Positions 1 through 9,647 are shown, counted from the first letter of the stretch. The stretch: 64,000 nt of DNA from Flavobacteriales bacterium (GCA_016719225.1 JADKAN010000002.1:434001-498000), one strand, 5' to 3'. Numbers and translations: made by a program. The notes: generated from the sequence alone by a model not told the origin.

Positions 1-791
1 GCCGGCAGCGCGAAGAAGCGTGGACCTTCAAGGAATTCCTGTTGAAGTTGGTGCTGCCCGTCGGCGTGATATGTGGCTTGATACTGCCCGCCAACTTCAG
101 TACGGCAGCGCTGCTTTTCGGCACGTGCATGGTGCTGATGTTCATCGGTGAAGTGCCATTGAAACACTTGTTCTCGTTGGTGGGCATCGCAGTGGCGGCG
201 TTCGCCCTACTACTGGTGCTTTCCAAAGCCAGCCCGGAACTGTTACCGCGCCTGCAGACCTGGGAGAGCCGCCTTACGACCCACGGCGGCGACGACCGAG
301 ATGCCAACTACCAGGTGAACAACGCGAAGATCGCGATCGTGCATGGTGGCTTCCTGCCTAATGGGCCGGGCACCGGCACCTCGCGCAACTTCTTGCCGCA
401 TCCCGAAAGCGACATGATCTACGCCTTCATCATCGAGGAATACGGTAGCGTGATCGGTGGACTGGGCCTCTTGCTGCTCTACCTGATCCTGCTCTTCCGT
501 TCCATGCGCATCGCCAACCGCTGCGACAAACGCTTCGGCTCGCTAGTGGCCGTGGGACTGGCGCTCAGCTTGGTCCTTCAAGCGTTGGTGAACATGGCTG
601 TGGCCGTGAACCTGGTGCCGGTGACGGGCCAGCCGATGCCGTTGGTGAGCATGGGTGGCACCAGCATGTGGTTCACTTGTTTGTCCCTCGGCATCATCCT
701 AAGTGTTAGCAAGAGCCTTGACCCCGCTTCTGAGCAAGCGGATGGCCCACGCGCACGCACTACGAGCGATCCAGCCCATGCAGCCGCTTAG
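1..791 (+). CDS. ftsW: FtsW, lipid II polymerase of the divisome (3' part)
   Basis: This is the C-terminal 262 residues of a SEDS-family septal peptidoglycan glycosyltransferase; the frame is open to the left edge, so the start lies outside the window. Several hydrophobic membrane segments are visible, as is a long periplasmic loop containing NNAKIAI and GPGTGTSRN. Near the end is GQPMPLVSMGGTS, the signature seen in the FtsW/RodA/SpoVE family. Its place directly before murG, murC, ftsQ, ftsA and ftsZ makes FtsW more likely than RodA. The stop lies 14 bases inside murG, which suggests translational coupling. An Ala-rich tail follows the last membrane helix. Confidence 0.93.
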   Translation, partial: RQREEAWTFKEFLLKLVLPVGVICGLILPANFSTAALLFGTCMVLMFIGEVPLKHLFSLVGIAVAAFALLLVLSKASPELLPRLQTWESRLTTHGGDDRDANYQVNNAKIAIVHGGFLPNGPGTGTSRNFLPHPESDMIYAFIIEEYGSVIGGLGLLLLYLILLFRSMRIANRCDKRFGSLVAVGLALSLVLQALVNMAVAVNLVPVTGQPMPLVSMGGTSMWFTCLSLGIILSVSKSLDPASEQADGPRARTTSDPAHAAA

Positions 792-1911
792 CATATTGCT
801 CTCCGGCGGGGGCACGGGCGGCCACATTTTTCCGGCCGTTGCTATTGCACAAGCGGTAAAAGCCGAAGTGCCGGACGCGCGCTTCCTCTTCGTTGGCGCT
901 GAAGGCAAGATGGAAATGGAAAAGGTGCCGGCCGCGGGTTTCGCCATCACCGGTCTGCCCATCCGCGGTTTCCAGCGTGGGTCGTTGCTGAAGAACATCG
1001 GCTTGCCTTGGCGGCTGCTGAAGAGCTTGGCGCGCGCACGGACCATCGTGCGCACCTTCCACCCGGACGTGGCGGTAGGTACCGGCGGATATGCCAGCGG
1101 CCCCGTGCTGGCTGCGGCGCAGCGTGCGGGTGTACCCACTGTGCTGCAGGAGCAGAACAGCTTGGCAGGCGCCACCAATCGCATGTTGGGCAAGAGGGCC
1201 AGCCGCGTGTGCACGGCATATCCGGGCATGGAGCGCTACTTCCCAGCGGGCAACGTGCTGCTCACGGGCAATCCGGTGCGTAGCGAAGTGTTGCAGGTAG
1301 CCGGAAAACGCGCGGAGGCAATGGCCTTCTTCGGACTGAACGATGGTGCACCCGTGGTGTTCATCACCGGAGGGAGCTTGGGCGCGCGGGGCATCAACCT
1401 CGGCATCGCGGCAGCATTGCCCGTGTTGAAAGCCAAAGGCGTTCAGGTGATCTGGCAGACGGGCATCCCTTTTCAGCAACAGGCGGAGGAAGCTGTAAAG
1501 GCCAACACCTATGCAGCCTGCAAGGTGATGCCGTTCATCGCCCGCATGGACCTGGCTTATGCAGTGGCCGATGTGGTGGTGGCCCGCGCGGGTGCGATCA
1601 GCGTGAGCGAGCTGTGCCTGCTGGGTATGCCGAGCATTCTGGTGCCGTTGCCCACCGCCGCTGAAGACCATCAGACGCAGAATGCAAAAGCGCTGGTGGA
1701 GCGGGATGCCGCCGTGTTGGTTGCCGACGCGGAAACACGCGGAAAGCTCGGTGCCGCCATCGTAGCATTAGTCGGGGATCCCGAACTCCGGCAACGGCTG
1801 AGCGCAAGCATTTTGGCCATGGCCAAAGCAGATGCAGCGCGGACCATCGCGGCCGAAGTCATACGGTTGGGCAGGCAACACGCGTTGAACAGGAACAGTG
1901 CGAACAAGTGA
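778..1911 (+). CDS. murG: MurG, UDP-GlcNAc:undecaprenyl-PP-MurNAc-pentapeptide GlcNAc transferase
   Basis: MurG adds GlcNAc to lipid I to make lipid II on the inner face of the cytoplasmic membrane. The 377-residue product has the GT28 N-terminal loop GGGTGGHIFPA a few residues after the chosen ATG, the second glycine-rich motif GTGGYASG, and the C-terminal donor-binding stretch ending in ILVPLPTAAEDHQTQNA. The length matches the family. I chose the ATG at 778 because it places the start just before the conserved beta strand; an upstream ATG (742) and GTG (703) are possible but would add non-conserved residues. It overlaps ftsW by 14 bases, and its TGA shares one base with the murC ATG. Confidence 0.96.
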   Translation: MQPLSILLSGGGTGGHIFPAVAIAQAVKAEVPDARFLFVGAEGKMEMEKVPAAGFAITGLPIRGFQRGSLLKNIGLPWRLLKSLARARTIVRTFHPDVAVGTGGYASGPVLAAAQRAGVPTVLQEQNSLAGATNRMLGKRASRVCTAYPGMERYFPAGNVLLTGNPVRSEVLQVAGKRAEAMAFFGLNDGAPVVFITGGSLGARGINLGIAAALPVLKAKGVQVIWQTGIPFQQQAEEAVKANTYAACKVMPFIARMDLAYAVADVVVARAGAISVSELCLLGMPSILVPLPTAAEDHQTQNAKALVERDAAVLVADAETRGKLGAAIVALVGDPELRQRLSASILAMAKADAARTIAAEVIRLGRQHALNRNSANK

Positions 1912-3293
1912 TGGAAAGCCCCAAACTTCTTTTCTTCATCGGTATCGGTGGCATCGGCATGAGCGGCCTGGCACGATACTTCCGTCGCCAAGGAGCCCAA
2001 GTGGCCGGTTACGATAAGACGCCGGGCGAGATCACCGGCCAGCTTTCCATAGAAGGCATCGATGTGATGTACGGTACCGATCCGCGCGACATCCCGAAAG
2101 CATTCCGCGAAGCGCCCACGGCGGACGTACTGGTGGTGCGCACGCCTGCCGTGCCAGCGGACAATCCACTACTTATTTATTGGGAAAGCCGCGGCGCCAC
2201 GATCAAAAAGCGCAGCGAAGTGTTGGGCCTCGTTACGCGCGACCGACGCACCATCGCGGTGGCGGGCACACATGGCAAGACCACGGTGACCACCATGTTG
2301 GCACACTTGCTCACGGCGGGTGGTGTGCCCTGCAATGCCTTCATGGGCGGCATCAGCGGCAACTATGGCACCAACATCCTGCTGCACCGCGATGCCGAAG
2401 TGAATGTGGTGGAAGCCGATGAATACGACCGGAGCTTCCTGGCCCTAAGTCCACAGGAGGCGATCATCACCGCAATGGATCCCGACCACCTGGACATTTA
2501 CGGCACGGCAGCGGACATGTACGCGGCTTACGCGGATTTCGCCGCACTCGTCAAAGGGCGGATCCTTGTGCAGGAACGTGTGCTCGGCCAGTTGAAGAAG
2601 CATGCCAAAGGGCCGCTGGATGCGGTACCGTACGCGTTGCACAACGTGCAGGGGCCGCATGCTGAAAATGTTGCAGTGGAGGACGGGGTCTATGTTTTCG
2701 ATCTTATTGCCGAGGGGAAGGAACTGCGTGGCCTACGTCTCGGGATGCCCGGACGGCATAACGTGGAGAACGCGGTGGCGGCATCCGCCATGGCCTTGCA
2801 CTTGGGCGTAACGCCGGAGAACCTGCGCAAAGCACTGGCGGGTTTCCAAGGCGTACACCGCCGTTTCGAGGTGCGCAAACGCACGGCCCAAAGCGTTTAC
2901 ATCGACGACTATGCGCACCATCCGGCAGAGCTGGATGCCTGCATCGCCAGCGTGCGCGAACTGTACCCCGGAAGGCGGATCACGGGCATCTTCCAGCCGC
3001 ACCTTTTCAGCCGTACCCGCGACCTGGCCGAAGGCTTCGCGCAGAGCCTGTCGAAACTGGATGAACTGATCCTTTTGGAGATCTATCCGGCCCGGGAAGA
3101 GCCGTTGCCGGGCATCACCTCGGAGTGGCTCTTGGAACAAGTACCCATGATGAACAAGGAACTGTGCACAAAGGACCGGCTGATGGCGCTTTTAGAGGGT
3201 CGGAATGTGGACATCTTGCTCTCCGTTGGCGCGGGTGATATCGACCGGTTCGTCCCTGACATCGCGGCATTGGTGGAACAGAAGGAAAAATGA
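1911..3293 (+). CDS. murC: MurC, UDP-N-acetylmuramate--L-alanine ligase
   Basis: This cytoplasmic Mur ligase adds L-alanine to UDP-MurNAc using ATP. The 460-residue protein begins with the Rossmann motif GIGGIGMSG, carries the P-loop GTHGKTT near residue 120, the central-domain motif VEADEYDRSF, and the C-terminal region with DDYAHHPAE typical of MurC. The start ATG overlaps the murG stop by one base (TGATG), and the stop overlaps the ftsQ start by four bases (ATGA), so translation of the three genes is probably coupled. Nothing is unusual in it. Confidence 0.97.
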   Translation: MESPKLLFFIGIGGIGMSGLARYFRRQGAQVAGYDKTPGEITGQLSIEGIDVMYGTDPRDIPKAFREAPTADVLVVRTPAVPADNPLLIYWESRGATIKKRSEVLGLVTRDRRTIAVAGTHGKTTVTTMLAHLLTAGGVPCNAFMGGISGNYGTNILLHRDAEVNVVEADEYDRSFLALSPQEAIITAMDPDHLDIYGTAADMYAAYADFAALVKGRILVQERVLGQLKKHAKGPLDAVPYALHNVQGPHAENVAVEDGVYVFDLIAEGKELRGLRLGMPGRHNVENAVAASAMALHLGVTPENLRKALAGFQGVHRRFEVRKRTAQSVYIDDYAHHPAELDACIASVRELYPGRRITGIFQPHLFSRTRDLAEGFAQSLSKLDELILLEIYPAREEPLPGITSEWLLEQVPMMNKELCTKDRLMALLEGRNVDILLSVGAGDIDRFVPDIAALVEQKEK

Positions 3294-4096
3294 GCAAGTA
3301 CAAGGCTTTCCTGCGCATTACGGCCATGGCCCTGGTGGCCCTTGGCGTGCTTGCGGGCCTTGGCTTCGTAGAGCGGGGAGGAGCGAATATGCCCGTCCGC
3401 GACATCGCCGTGCAGGTGAATGGGGCCAGCGGCGTGCGCTTTTTGGACAAGGACATGCTGTTGAAGCAGGTCGTCGGTGGCACCGGTCCGGTGATCGGAA
3501 CACCCGTTTCGCAGTTGGATGAGGCCGGCATCGAGCACAAGCTCCAAGCGATCCCCTGCATCGCCGACGTTGAGGTATACCACGGCTTGGACGGCATCCT
3601 GCACGTGAATGCCACGCAACGCGAACCCGTATTACGCGTGATCAATGCCGACGGCAGCGGTTTCTACATCGACAAGAACGGCTTCACCATGCCCTTGAGC
3701 AGCGAGTTCACTGCGCGGGTGCCAGTATTCACCGGACAGTTGAAAGAGCCGTACTTCAACAGTGCCCCCATTAACGTAACCTACCTGCGCGACAGTTCAG
3801 GGACCGTGAGCCGCAGCAAGGCCATGTACAGGTTGTCCCAAGTGCTGGGCAAAGACCCGTTGTGGTCCTCGCTTTTCCAGCAGGTGGTAGTGGACGCGGA
3901 CGGTGGCTTTGAGCTGATCCCCAGCGTGGGCATGGTGCGAGTGCGCATCGGCAACGGCGAACTGGCGAAAGAGCGCCTTGAGAAGCTCCGTGAATTCTAC
4001 GCACAAGGCATCCCTCAAGCGGATTGGAGGCGCTATTCCGCCATCGACCTGCGCTTCAAGGACCAAGTGGTCTGCACCAAACGAACCCAGCCATAA
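3290..4096 (+). CDS. ftsQ: FtsQ-like cell division protein
   Basis: The 268-residue protein has one N-terminal transmembrane segment (about residues 7-26, with ITAMALVALGVLAGLGFV), then a POTRA-like stretch (DIAVQVNGASGVRFLDKDM) and a beta-rich periplasmic domain. This is the layout of FtsQ/DivIB, which links FtsA/FtsZ-side proteins with the septal synthases. Sequence conservation in FtsQ is low, so the call rests on topology and on position between murC and ftsA, the usual Bacteroidota order. The start overlaps the murC stop (ATGA). Confidence 0.88.
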   Translation: MSKYKAFLRITAMALVALGVLAGLGFVERGGANMPVRDIAVQVNGASGVRFLDKDMLLKQVVGGTGPVIGTPVSQLDEAGIEHKLQAIPCIADVEVYHGLDGILHVNATQREPVLRVINADGSGFYIDKNGFTMPLSSEFTARVPVFTGQLKEPYFNSAPINVTYLRDSSGTVSRSKAMYRLSQVLGKDPLWSSLFQQVVVDADGGFELIPSVGMVRVRIGNGELAKERLEKLREFYAQGIPQADWRRYSAIDLRFKDQVVCTKRTQP

Positions 4097-4130
4097 CAAC
4101 ACCCAAGGCGCGCACCGCCGCGCATTTCAC

Positions 4131-5417
4131 ATGGAGCATAACGAGGAAATAGTCGCCGGCCTGGACATCGGCACCACCAAGATCGCCTGTATCGTGGGCA
4201 AGAAGAACGAGCAGGGCAAGCTGGAGATCCTCGGCATGGGCAAAAGCCGCAGCGACGGGGTGAGCCGTGGCGTGGTGACCAATATCCAGCGCACCGTGGA
4301 CAGCATCAAGGCCGCGATCCAGGAGGCTGAGGACAGCGCGGGAGTGGAGATCACCACCGTGAACGTCGGCATCGCCGGGCAGCACATCCGCAGCATGCAC
4401 CACCGCGGCATGATCACCCGGCAGAGCTTGGAACAGGAGATCCGCCAGGCGGACATCGATCATTTGATCGACGACATGTACAAGCTCGCCATGGTCCCGG
4501 GTGAAGAGATCATCCACGTGCTGCCACAGGAGTACATGGTGGATGGCGAGCAGGGCATCAAAGACCCCATCGGGATGAGCGGAGTGCGTTTGGAAGCGAA
4601 CTTCCACATCATCACTGGGCAGGTCACTGCGGCACGCAACATCAACAAGTGCGTTGCGCGCGCCAACTTGGACGTCACCGAACTGATCCTGGAGCCTTTG
4701 GCCAGCGCGGATGCCGTGCTGAGCGCCGAAGAGAAGGAGGCCGGCGTAGTACTCGTGGATATTGGAGGCGGCACCACGGACATCGCCATTTTCAGCGATC
4801 ATATTATCCGGCACACCGCCGTGATCCCTTTCGGTGGCAACGTCATCACGGACGACATCAAAATGGGCTGCGCGATCCTGCGCGATCAGGCGGAATTGTT
4901 GAAGAGCCGTTTCGGCAGCGCGTTGGCGGCCGAGAACAAGGATAACGAAGTGGTCTGCATCCCAGGGCTGCGTGGCCGGGAGCCGAAGGAGATCAGCCTG
5001 AAGAACTTGGCGAACATCATCCAAAGCCGGATGGAGGAGATCCTGGACCACGTATATTTCGAGATCAAGAACAGCGGTCTGGAAAAGCAGCTCAGCGGCG
5101 GCATCGTACTTACCGGTGGCGGTGCCCAGTTGAAGCACCTTCGCCAGCTGACGGAATACGTCACTGGTATGAGCACGCGCATCGGTTACCCCAACGAACA
5201 CCTCGCCAACAGCAAGGTGGAAGCCGTTACCAGCCCCTTGTTCGCCACGGGCGTAGGCTTGGTATTGCGGGGGTTCGACTTCTTGGAGCGCCGCCGGAGC
5301 AACCAAGTATTGGAGCTGCCCAAGGTGAAGGCACACAGCCAAAAATTCAAGGTGGGTAGCTTTTTTGATAAAGTGGTCCAAGGTGCCACTGAGATCTTTA
5401 AGGACGACGAAGCCTAG
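4131..5417 (+). CDS. ftsA: FtsA, actin-like membrane tether of the Z ring
   Basis: The 428-residue FtsA has the actin-fold phosphate-1 motif GLDIGTTKIACIVGKK near residue 10, phosphate-2 LVDIGGGTTDIAIF in the middle and the adenosine motif GGIVLTGGGAQL in the C-terminal half. It anchors FtsZ filaments to the membrane. The ATG at 4131 puts the actin core about ten residues from the N terminus; longer in-frame extensions run through the end of ftsQ and are not conserved-looking. A short C-terminal stretch (KVGSFFDKVVQGATEIF) is amphipathic and fits the membrane-targeting helix known for FtsA. It follows ftsQ by 34 bases. Confidence 0.96.
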   Translation: MEHNEEIVAGLDIGTTKIACIVGKKNEQGKLEILGMGKSRSDGVSRGVVTNIQRTVDSIKAAIQEAEDSAGVEITTVNVGIAGQHIRSMHHRGMITRQSLEQEIRQADIDHLIDDMYKLAMVPGEEIIHVLPQEYMVDGEQGIKDPIGMSGVRLEANFHIITGQVTAARNINKCVARANLDVTELILEPLASADAVLSAEEKEAGVVLVDIGGGTTDIAIFSDHIIRHTAVIPFGGNVITDDIKMGCAILRDQAELLKSRFGSALAAENKDNEVVCIPGLRGREPKEISLKNLANIIQSRMEEILDHVYFEIKNSGLEKQLSGGIVLTGGGAQLKHLRQLTEYVTGMSTRIGYPNEHLANSKVEAVTSPLFATGVGLVLRGFDFLERRRSNQVLELPKVKAHSQKFKVGSFFDKVVQGATEIFKDDEA

Positions 5418-5456
5418 TAACGACATTTGCCCCCCCAAACGAAACGACCCCCAGCC

Positions 5457-7064
5457 ATGAAATTCGACATGCCCTCCGAGTTATCCTCCATCATTAAAGT
5501 GATCGGAGTGGGCGGAGGCGGCGGTAACGCCGTGAATCACATGCACACCCAGGGTATCCAAGGTGTGGACTTCCTCATTTGCAACACCGACAAACAGGCG
5601 CTGGACATGAGCCCGGTGCCGGTAAAATTGCAGCTGGGCGCCACCCTTACCGAGGGTCTTGGCGCAGGCAGCATCCCCCAAAAGGGCAACGAGGCGGCCC
5701 AAGAGAACATCGAGGAGATCCGCGAGCTGTTGGGTACGCGTACCAAAATGCTGTTCGTCACCGCCGGGATGGGTGGTGGTACGGGTACGGGGGCCGCACC
5801 GGTGATCGCCCGTGTTGCACGGGAAATGGGCATCCTCACTGTGGGCATCGTGACCATGCCTTTTCAATGGGAAGGTCGCAAGCGGAAGAACCAGGCAGCG
5901 GAAGGCATCGAGGAGATGCGCCAAAGCGTGGACACACTGCTGGTGATCAACAATGATCGCCTGCGCGACCTTTACGGTAACCTCGACATGGACGAGGCCT
6001 TCGCCCACGCGGACAACGTGTTGAGCACGGCGGCCCGTGGCATTGCGGAGATCATCACCAAGAGTGGAAAGGTGAACGTGGATTTCGAGGACGTACGCAC
6101 TGTGATGACCGGCAGTGGCGTTGCGATCATGGGCATGGCGGAAGCTGAAGGCGAGGATCGCGCCATCCGTGCAGCACAGGAGGCATTGGCCTCACCGTTG
6201 CTCAACGACAACGACATCAAAGGCGCCAAATACGTATTGCTCAACATGGCCTTGGGCGATCGCGCCATCTCCATGGATGAGATGAACGAGGTGACGGACC
6301 ATATCCAGGATGCCGCCGGCAGCACCGCCGACGTGATCTGGGGCTATTGCACCGACGAGACACTGGGCGATAAGATCCGGGTCACCGTGATCGCGACGGG
6401 GTTCAACAAGAACGACCTCACCACCACGTTGGAACAGCGCCAGCCGGAACGCAAGGTCACCGACCTCAACGCCGAGCTGCCCACCATGATCACCATGCCC
6501 CTCACCAACCCGGTGAAGGCCAATTTGCCGAAGGCCGAAGCGCCTATGGCACCTGCGCCGGAAGAGCCCTACATCAAGACGGTGGAAGCTGTAAAGGAAC
6601 AGCCACAGCCGCGCCTGCAGTTCGAGGTGGAGCCTGTCCGCATGGAGCGCCCCCGGCCCGCGGAAACGCCCAAGCCTCAGCCGGAGCAGAAAGTGACGCA
6701 TGACCTGCACGAGATCACCGACTCCCTCGGATTGGAAACGGAATTGGGCCTCGGTAGTGATCCACTCGCGCCATTGGTGGACCATAGCACCCCGAACGCC
6801 ACCCCTGCGGAGCATCAGGCCCGCGTGGAGCACCGCCTTAGCATGATGCGCGAAATGAGCATGCGCCTGCGCACGCCGAACGGCTTGGCCGACATGGAGC
6901 GCGAACCGGCCTACAAGCGCCGTAACGTGATGTTGGAAGAAGGTCCGCACAGTACCGACAGCAACGTAAGCCGTTACACCCTCAGCGAGGGCAGCGATGA
7001 GAATGGCCAGCGCCAAGTGGAACTGCGCCGCAACAACCCGTTCCTGCACGATAACGTGGACTGA
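5457..7064 (+). CDS. ftsZ: FtsZ, tubulin-like division GTPase
   Basis: FtsZ polymerises into the Z ring. The 535-residue product contains IKVIGVGGGGGNAVNHM near the start, the tubulin signature GMGGGTGTGAAP near residue 105 and the T7 region NVDFEDVRTVM. The globular domain ends at about residue 325; a long Pro/Glu-rich linker of around 190 residues follows, and the protein ends in a basic-hydrophobic tail (LRRNNPFLHDNVD) that probably serves as the FtsA-binding peptide. The long linker is usual for Bacteroidota FtsZ. I chose the ATG at 5457 because MKFDMPSE directly precedes the conserved strand. Confidence 0.97.
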   Translation: MKFDMPSELSSIIKVIGVGGGGGNAVNHMHTQGIQGVDFLICNTDKQALDMSPVPVKLQLGATLTEGLGAGSIPQKGNEAAQENIEEIRELLGTRTKMLFVTAGMGGGTGTGAAPVIARVAREMGILTVGIVTMPFQWEGRKRKNQAAEGIEEMRQSVDTLLVINNDRLRDLYGNLDMDEAFAHADNVLSTAARGIAEIITKSGKVNVDFEDVRTVMTGSGVAIMGMAEAEGEDRAIRAAQEALASPLLNDNDIKGAKYVLLNMALGDRAISMDEMNEVTDHIQDAAGSTADVIWGYCTDETLGDKIRVTVIATGFNKNDLTTTLEQRQPERKVTDLNAELPTMITMPLTNPVKANLPKAEAPMAPAPEEPYIKTVEAVKEQPQPRLQFEVEPVRMERPRPAETPKPQPEQKVTHDLHEITDSLGLETELGLGSDPLAPLVDHSTPNATPAEHQARVEHRLSMMREMSMRLRTPNGLADMEREPAYKRRNVMLEEGPHSTDSNVSRYTLSEGSDENGQRQVELRRNNPFLHDNVD

Positions 7065-7070
7065 TCCGGA

Positions 7071-7526
7071 ATGGAGCTCCAAGCCCGCATCGATGCCGAC
7101 ATCAAGGCCGCTATGCTGGCCCGTGAGAAGGACAAGCTCAATGTGCTCCGCGCAATCAAGAGCGCGCTTTTATTGGAGTTGACCAAGGAGGGCGGAGCTC
7201 ACGCCGTAAGCGATGAGGTAGGCATGAAGATCCTGCAGAAGTTGCACAAGCAACGTACGGAGGCCGCCACCATCTACCATCAACAAGGACGCGCCGACCT
7301 GGCCGCGGAGGATGATGCACAAGCGAAGATCATCGAAGCCTACCTGCCCGCGCCGATGGCCGATGCGGAGGTGAAGGCCGTGGTGAAGGGAACATTGGCC
7401 GCGATCGGGGCCGTGTCCATGGCGGATATGGGCCGTGCCATGAAGGCCGTGAACGAAAAACTGGCGGGTAAAGCGGATGGCAGTTCAGTCGCCGCTGCGG
7501 TAAAAGCATTGCTCAGCGGGGGCTGA
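7071..7526 (+). CDS. GatB/YqeY domain protein
   Basis: A 151-residue protein of the YqeY family, related to the tail domain of the GatB subunit of tRNA amidotransferase. It is helical throughout; AMLAREKDKLNVLRAIKSAL and the Gly/Ala-rich C terminus (KAVNEKLAGKADG) are typical. Its cellular role is not established. It starts 6 bases after ftsZ and is probably the last gene of the division operon; this neighbourhood is common in Bacteroidota. A small hairpin at 7511-7528 overlaps the stop codon and a better terminator candidate follows. Confidence 0.9.
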   Translation: MELQARIDADIKAAMLAREKDKLNVLRAIKSALLLELTKEGGAHAVSDEVGMKILQKLHKQRTEAATIYHQQGRADLAAEDDAQAKIIEAYLPAPMADAEVKAVVKGTLAAIGAVSMADMGRAMKAVNEKLAGKADGSSVAAAVKALLSGG

Positions 7527-7551
7527 GCCGAGGGAGTTGGGTAGGGACGGT

Positions 7552-7589
7552 AGCGGCGCGCGTTGCGAAACGGGCGTCGCCGCTGTTTT
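7552..7589 (+). terminator. Candidate terminator after the ftsZ-yqeY operon
   Basis: A 7-bp GC stem (AGCGGCG at 7552-7558 with CGCCGCT at 7578-7584) is followed by GTTTTC. It lies between convergent genes, 26 bases after the yqeY stop. The loop is long (19 nt), so strength is uncertain. Confidence 0.45.
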
Positions 7590-7594
7590 CAGGA

Positions 7595-8308
7595 CTATTC
7601 CACCTGCAGCTTGAACCCCACGCCGTGAACGTTGAGGATACGCACACGTGGATCGTGGGAGAGGTATTTGCGCAAGCGGCTGATGAACACGTCGAGGCTG
7701 CGCCCCAGGAAGTAACTATCGTCACCCCACACCATGTTGAGCACCAGTTCGCGGGGAAGGGTCTGCTCAAGATGCGCGCAGAGTAACTTCAGCACAGCGG
7801 CTTCTTTCTTGGTGAGCTTGCGTTCCTCGTTCGCGTGCTTCAGCAGCTTGTTGCGGTCGTCGAAGATGAACTCACCGATCTCGAAGGTGTCAGCATGCAT
7901 AGCGGCATCGCGCTTTTGCGTGCGGCGCAGGATGGCTTCGATGCGCAGGAAGAGCTCCTCGTTGCTGAAGGGCTTGGTGATGTAGTCATCACCTCCCGCC
8001 TTGAGGCCGGCGATGCGGTCCTCGGTCGTGCTTTTGGCGGTAAGGAAAATGATGGGCACTGAGGGATCGGCTAACCGGATATCCTGTGCCAAGCTGATGC
8101 CGTCCTTCTGGGGAAGCATCACATCCAGCAGGCACAGGTCGTATTTGTTGCGGTTGAAATGGAGCAGGCCGTCCTTACCGTCGCGGCTCAGGTGCACGCC
8201 GTAGCCTTTGCGACGCAGTGAGTCCTGCACCACGAAGCCAAGATTCTCGTCGTCCTCCACCAAAAGGATCTTGGCGATCTCATCGTTCGTGGCTGTTCGT
8301 TGGGTCAT
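7595..8308 (-). CDS. OmpR-family response regulator (RprY-like)
   Basis: A 237-residue DNA-binding response regulator. The receiver domain has the acidic pair in LLVEDDE (Asp19, Asp20), the phospho-acceptor Asp62 in LLDVMLP and the conserved Lys in FLTAKS; a winged-helix Trans_reg_C domain follows, with RELVLNMVWGDDSYF and DVFISRLRKYLS. The ATG at 8308 was preferred over longer readings because MTQRTATNDEIAK leads straight into the first beta strand. It begins one base after the stop of the upstream histidine kinase, so the pair is co-transcribed and surely cognate. The regulated genes are not evident from the sequence. Confidence 0.93.
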   Translation of the reverse strand: MTQRTATNDEIAKILLVEDDENLGFVVQDSLRRKGYGVHLSRDGKDGLLHFNRNKYDLCLLDVMLPQKDGISLAQDIRLADPSVPIIFLTAKSTTEDRIAGLKAGGDDYITKPFSNEELFLRIEAILRRTQKRDAAMHADTFEIGEFIFDDRNKLLKHANEERKLTKKEAAVLKLLCAHLEQTLPRELVLNMVWGDDSYFLGRSLDVFISRLRKYLSHDPRVRILNVHGVGFKLQVE

Positions 8309-8309
8309 A

Positions 8310-9647
8310 TCAGTGCGGATTGGAATGGATCGGCATGTCCAAGGTAAACGTGCTTCCGGAACCGGGCTTGCTCGCCACGGAGGCCTTCCCTCCATGGGCA
8401 CGGGCGATGGCGGCCACGTAATGTAGCCCTAGACCAAAGCCTTTCACGTCGTGCACGTTGCCGGTGTGTACACGGAAGAAACGCTCAAAAATGTGTTTTA
8501 TGTCCTCCTGTTTGATGCCGATGCCATTATCCGTCACGGAGATGCGCAGGCGATCACCGTGAAGAGCCGTTGCAATGCGGACCAACGGTGTTCCTGGGGT
8601 GTACTTCACGGCATTGTCCACCAGGTTATGCAAGGCGCTGGCCAAATGCACACGATCGCCGCTTACAGTGGCGTTGATAGCACTCAGGTCCAGTTGGAAG
8701 GAGCCCTTCCGTTCTGCCATCAGGAGTTCAAAGGAAACAACCACCTCTTTCACGAGCGCGTGCATGTCCACCGGCTCATGGCGGAGGTCCGCAGCGGTTT
8801 TGCCCAACGTGGAAAGTTGCAGCACGCGTTCCACCTGTTGGCGGAGGCGCTCATTCTCGGAATGAATGATCCGTGCATAGTTGCGGAGCCGTTCCGGTTC
8901 CTGCGCGATCCCGGGTTCGGAAAGTACTTCACTGCTAAGGGCGATGGTGCTGATGGGTGTCTTCAGCTCATGCGTCATGTTACCGATGAAATCGTTCTTC
9001 ATTTCATCCAACCTTTTCTGGCGGATGATCACCCACAGGCTATAGGTGAAGAAGGCGAACATAATGAGGCTCACGATGGCGGGGTAGGCCCAAGTGATGG
9101 TGTTTTCCTGCTGTGCGGCCCAGTTACTGCTGGTGCGCTTGGGGAAGTAAACACCGAAGTAGTGCCCGTCCTTGTTGAGTTTCAACAATTTGGAATGGCG
9201 GGCGGTGTCCGCCACGGCGCTATCGTGCAGGCTCACGTAGTTGCCATAGACGATGCTATCCGTAAAGCAGTCATAAATGCCATATTCGAAGTCGTCGTTG
9301 ATGTTGCGCCGTTTGAATTCCTGCTTGAGCAATGCTTCCAGTAGGTAAGGGTGAATGGTGTCGTTGATCGTTACGGCGAAGTAGTTGGGGCGTTCCTGCT
9401 TCACGGCGTCGAACAGGTCGCTGGGGTCCTTGGTGATGGAAAGGATGCGCTCGGTGACATCCGTAAGGGCAATGGTCACGCGGTCGTTGAACTGCTTGTC
9501 CAACTGTACCTGCTGTTGTTCCTGCAAGGCCACCTGTTCACGCTGCACTTGCTGGGCGTGTCGAAGCCAGCTCAATTGGATGAGCACCACCCCCACCATG
9601 CAAATGGTGGCCAAGAGGACCAGGGTGCCAAGGGTGCGTCTGCGCAT
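8310..9647 (-). CDS. Membrane sensor histidine kinase
   Basis: A 445-residue kinase with an N-terminal transmembrane helix (about residues 5-26), a periplasmic sensor region of about 150 residues with no recognised domain, a second helix (near residues 170-200, YPAIVSLIMFAFFTYSLW), then HisKA with the phospho-accepting His226 in NMTHELKTP and a HATPase with N box LVDNAVKYT and G boxes VTDNGIGI and GFGLGLHY. The architecture resembles RprX of Bacteroides. A cytosine-poor upstream GTG/ATG choice exists (9695), but the ATG at 9647 places basic residues MRRR just before the first helix. Its signal is unknown. It is divergent from the heme operon. Confidence 0.92.
   Translation of the reverse strand: MRRRTLGTLVLLATICMVGVVLIQLSWLRHAQQVQREQVALQEQQQVQLDKQFNDRVTIALTDVTERILSITKDPSDLFDAVKQERPNYFAVTINDTIHPYLLEALLKQEFKRRNINDDFEYGIYDCFTDSIVYGNYVSLHDSAVADTARHSKLLKLNKDGHYFGVYFPKRTSSNWAAQQENTITWAYPAIVSLIMFAFFTYSLWVIIRQKRLDEMKNDFIGNMTHELKTPISTIALSSEVLSEPGIAQEPERLRNYARIIHSENERLRQQVERVLQLSTLGKTAADLRHEPVDMHALVKEVVVSFELLMAERKGSFQLDLSAINATVSGDRVHLASALHNLVDNAVKYTPGTPLVRIATALHGDRLRISVTDNGIGIKQEDIKHIFERFFRVHTGNVHDVKGFGLGLHYVAAIARAHGGKASVASKPGSGSTFTLDMPIHSNPH

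Noticed and set aside
4056..5438. Long open frame on the minus strand opposite ftsA
   Set aside because: It lies antisense to a fully conserved gene. Its His/Asp/Val-rich composition is typical of a GC-rich shadow frame, and no motif is recognisable.
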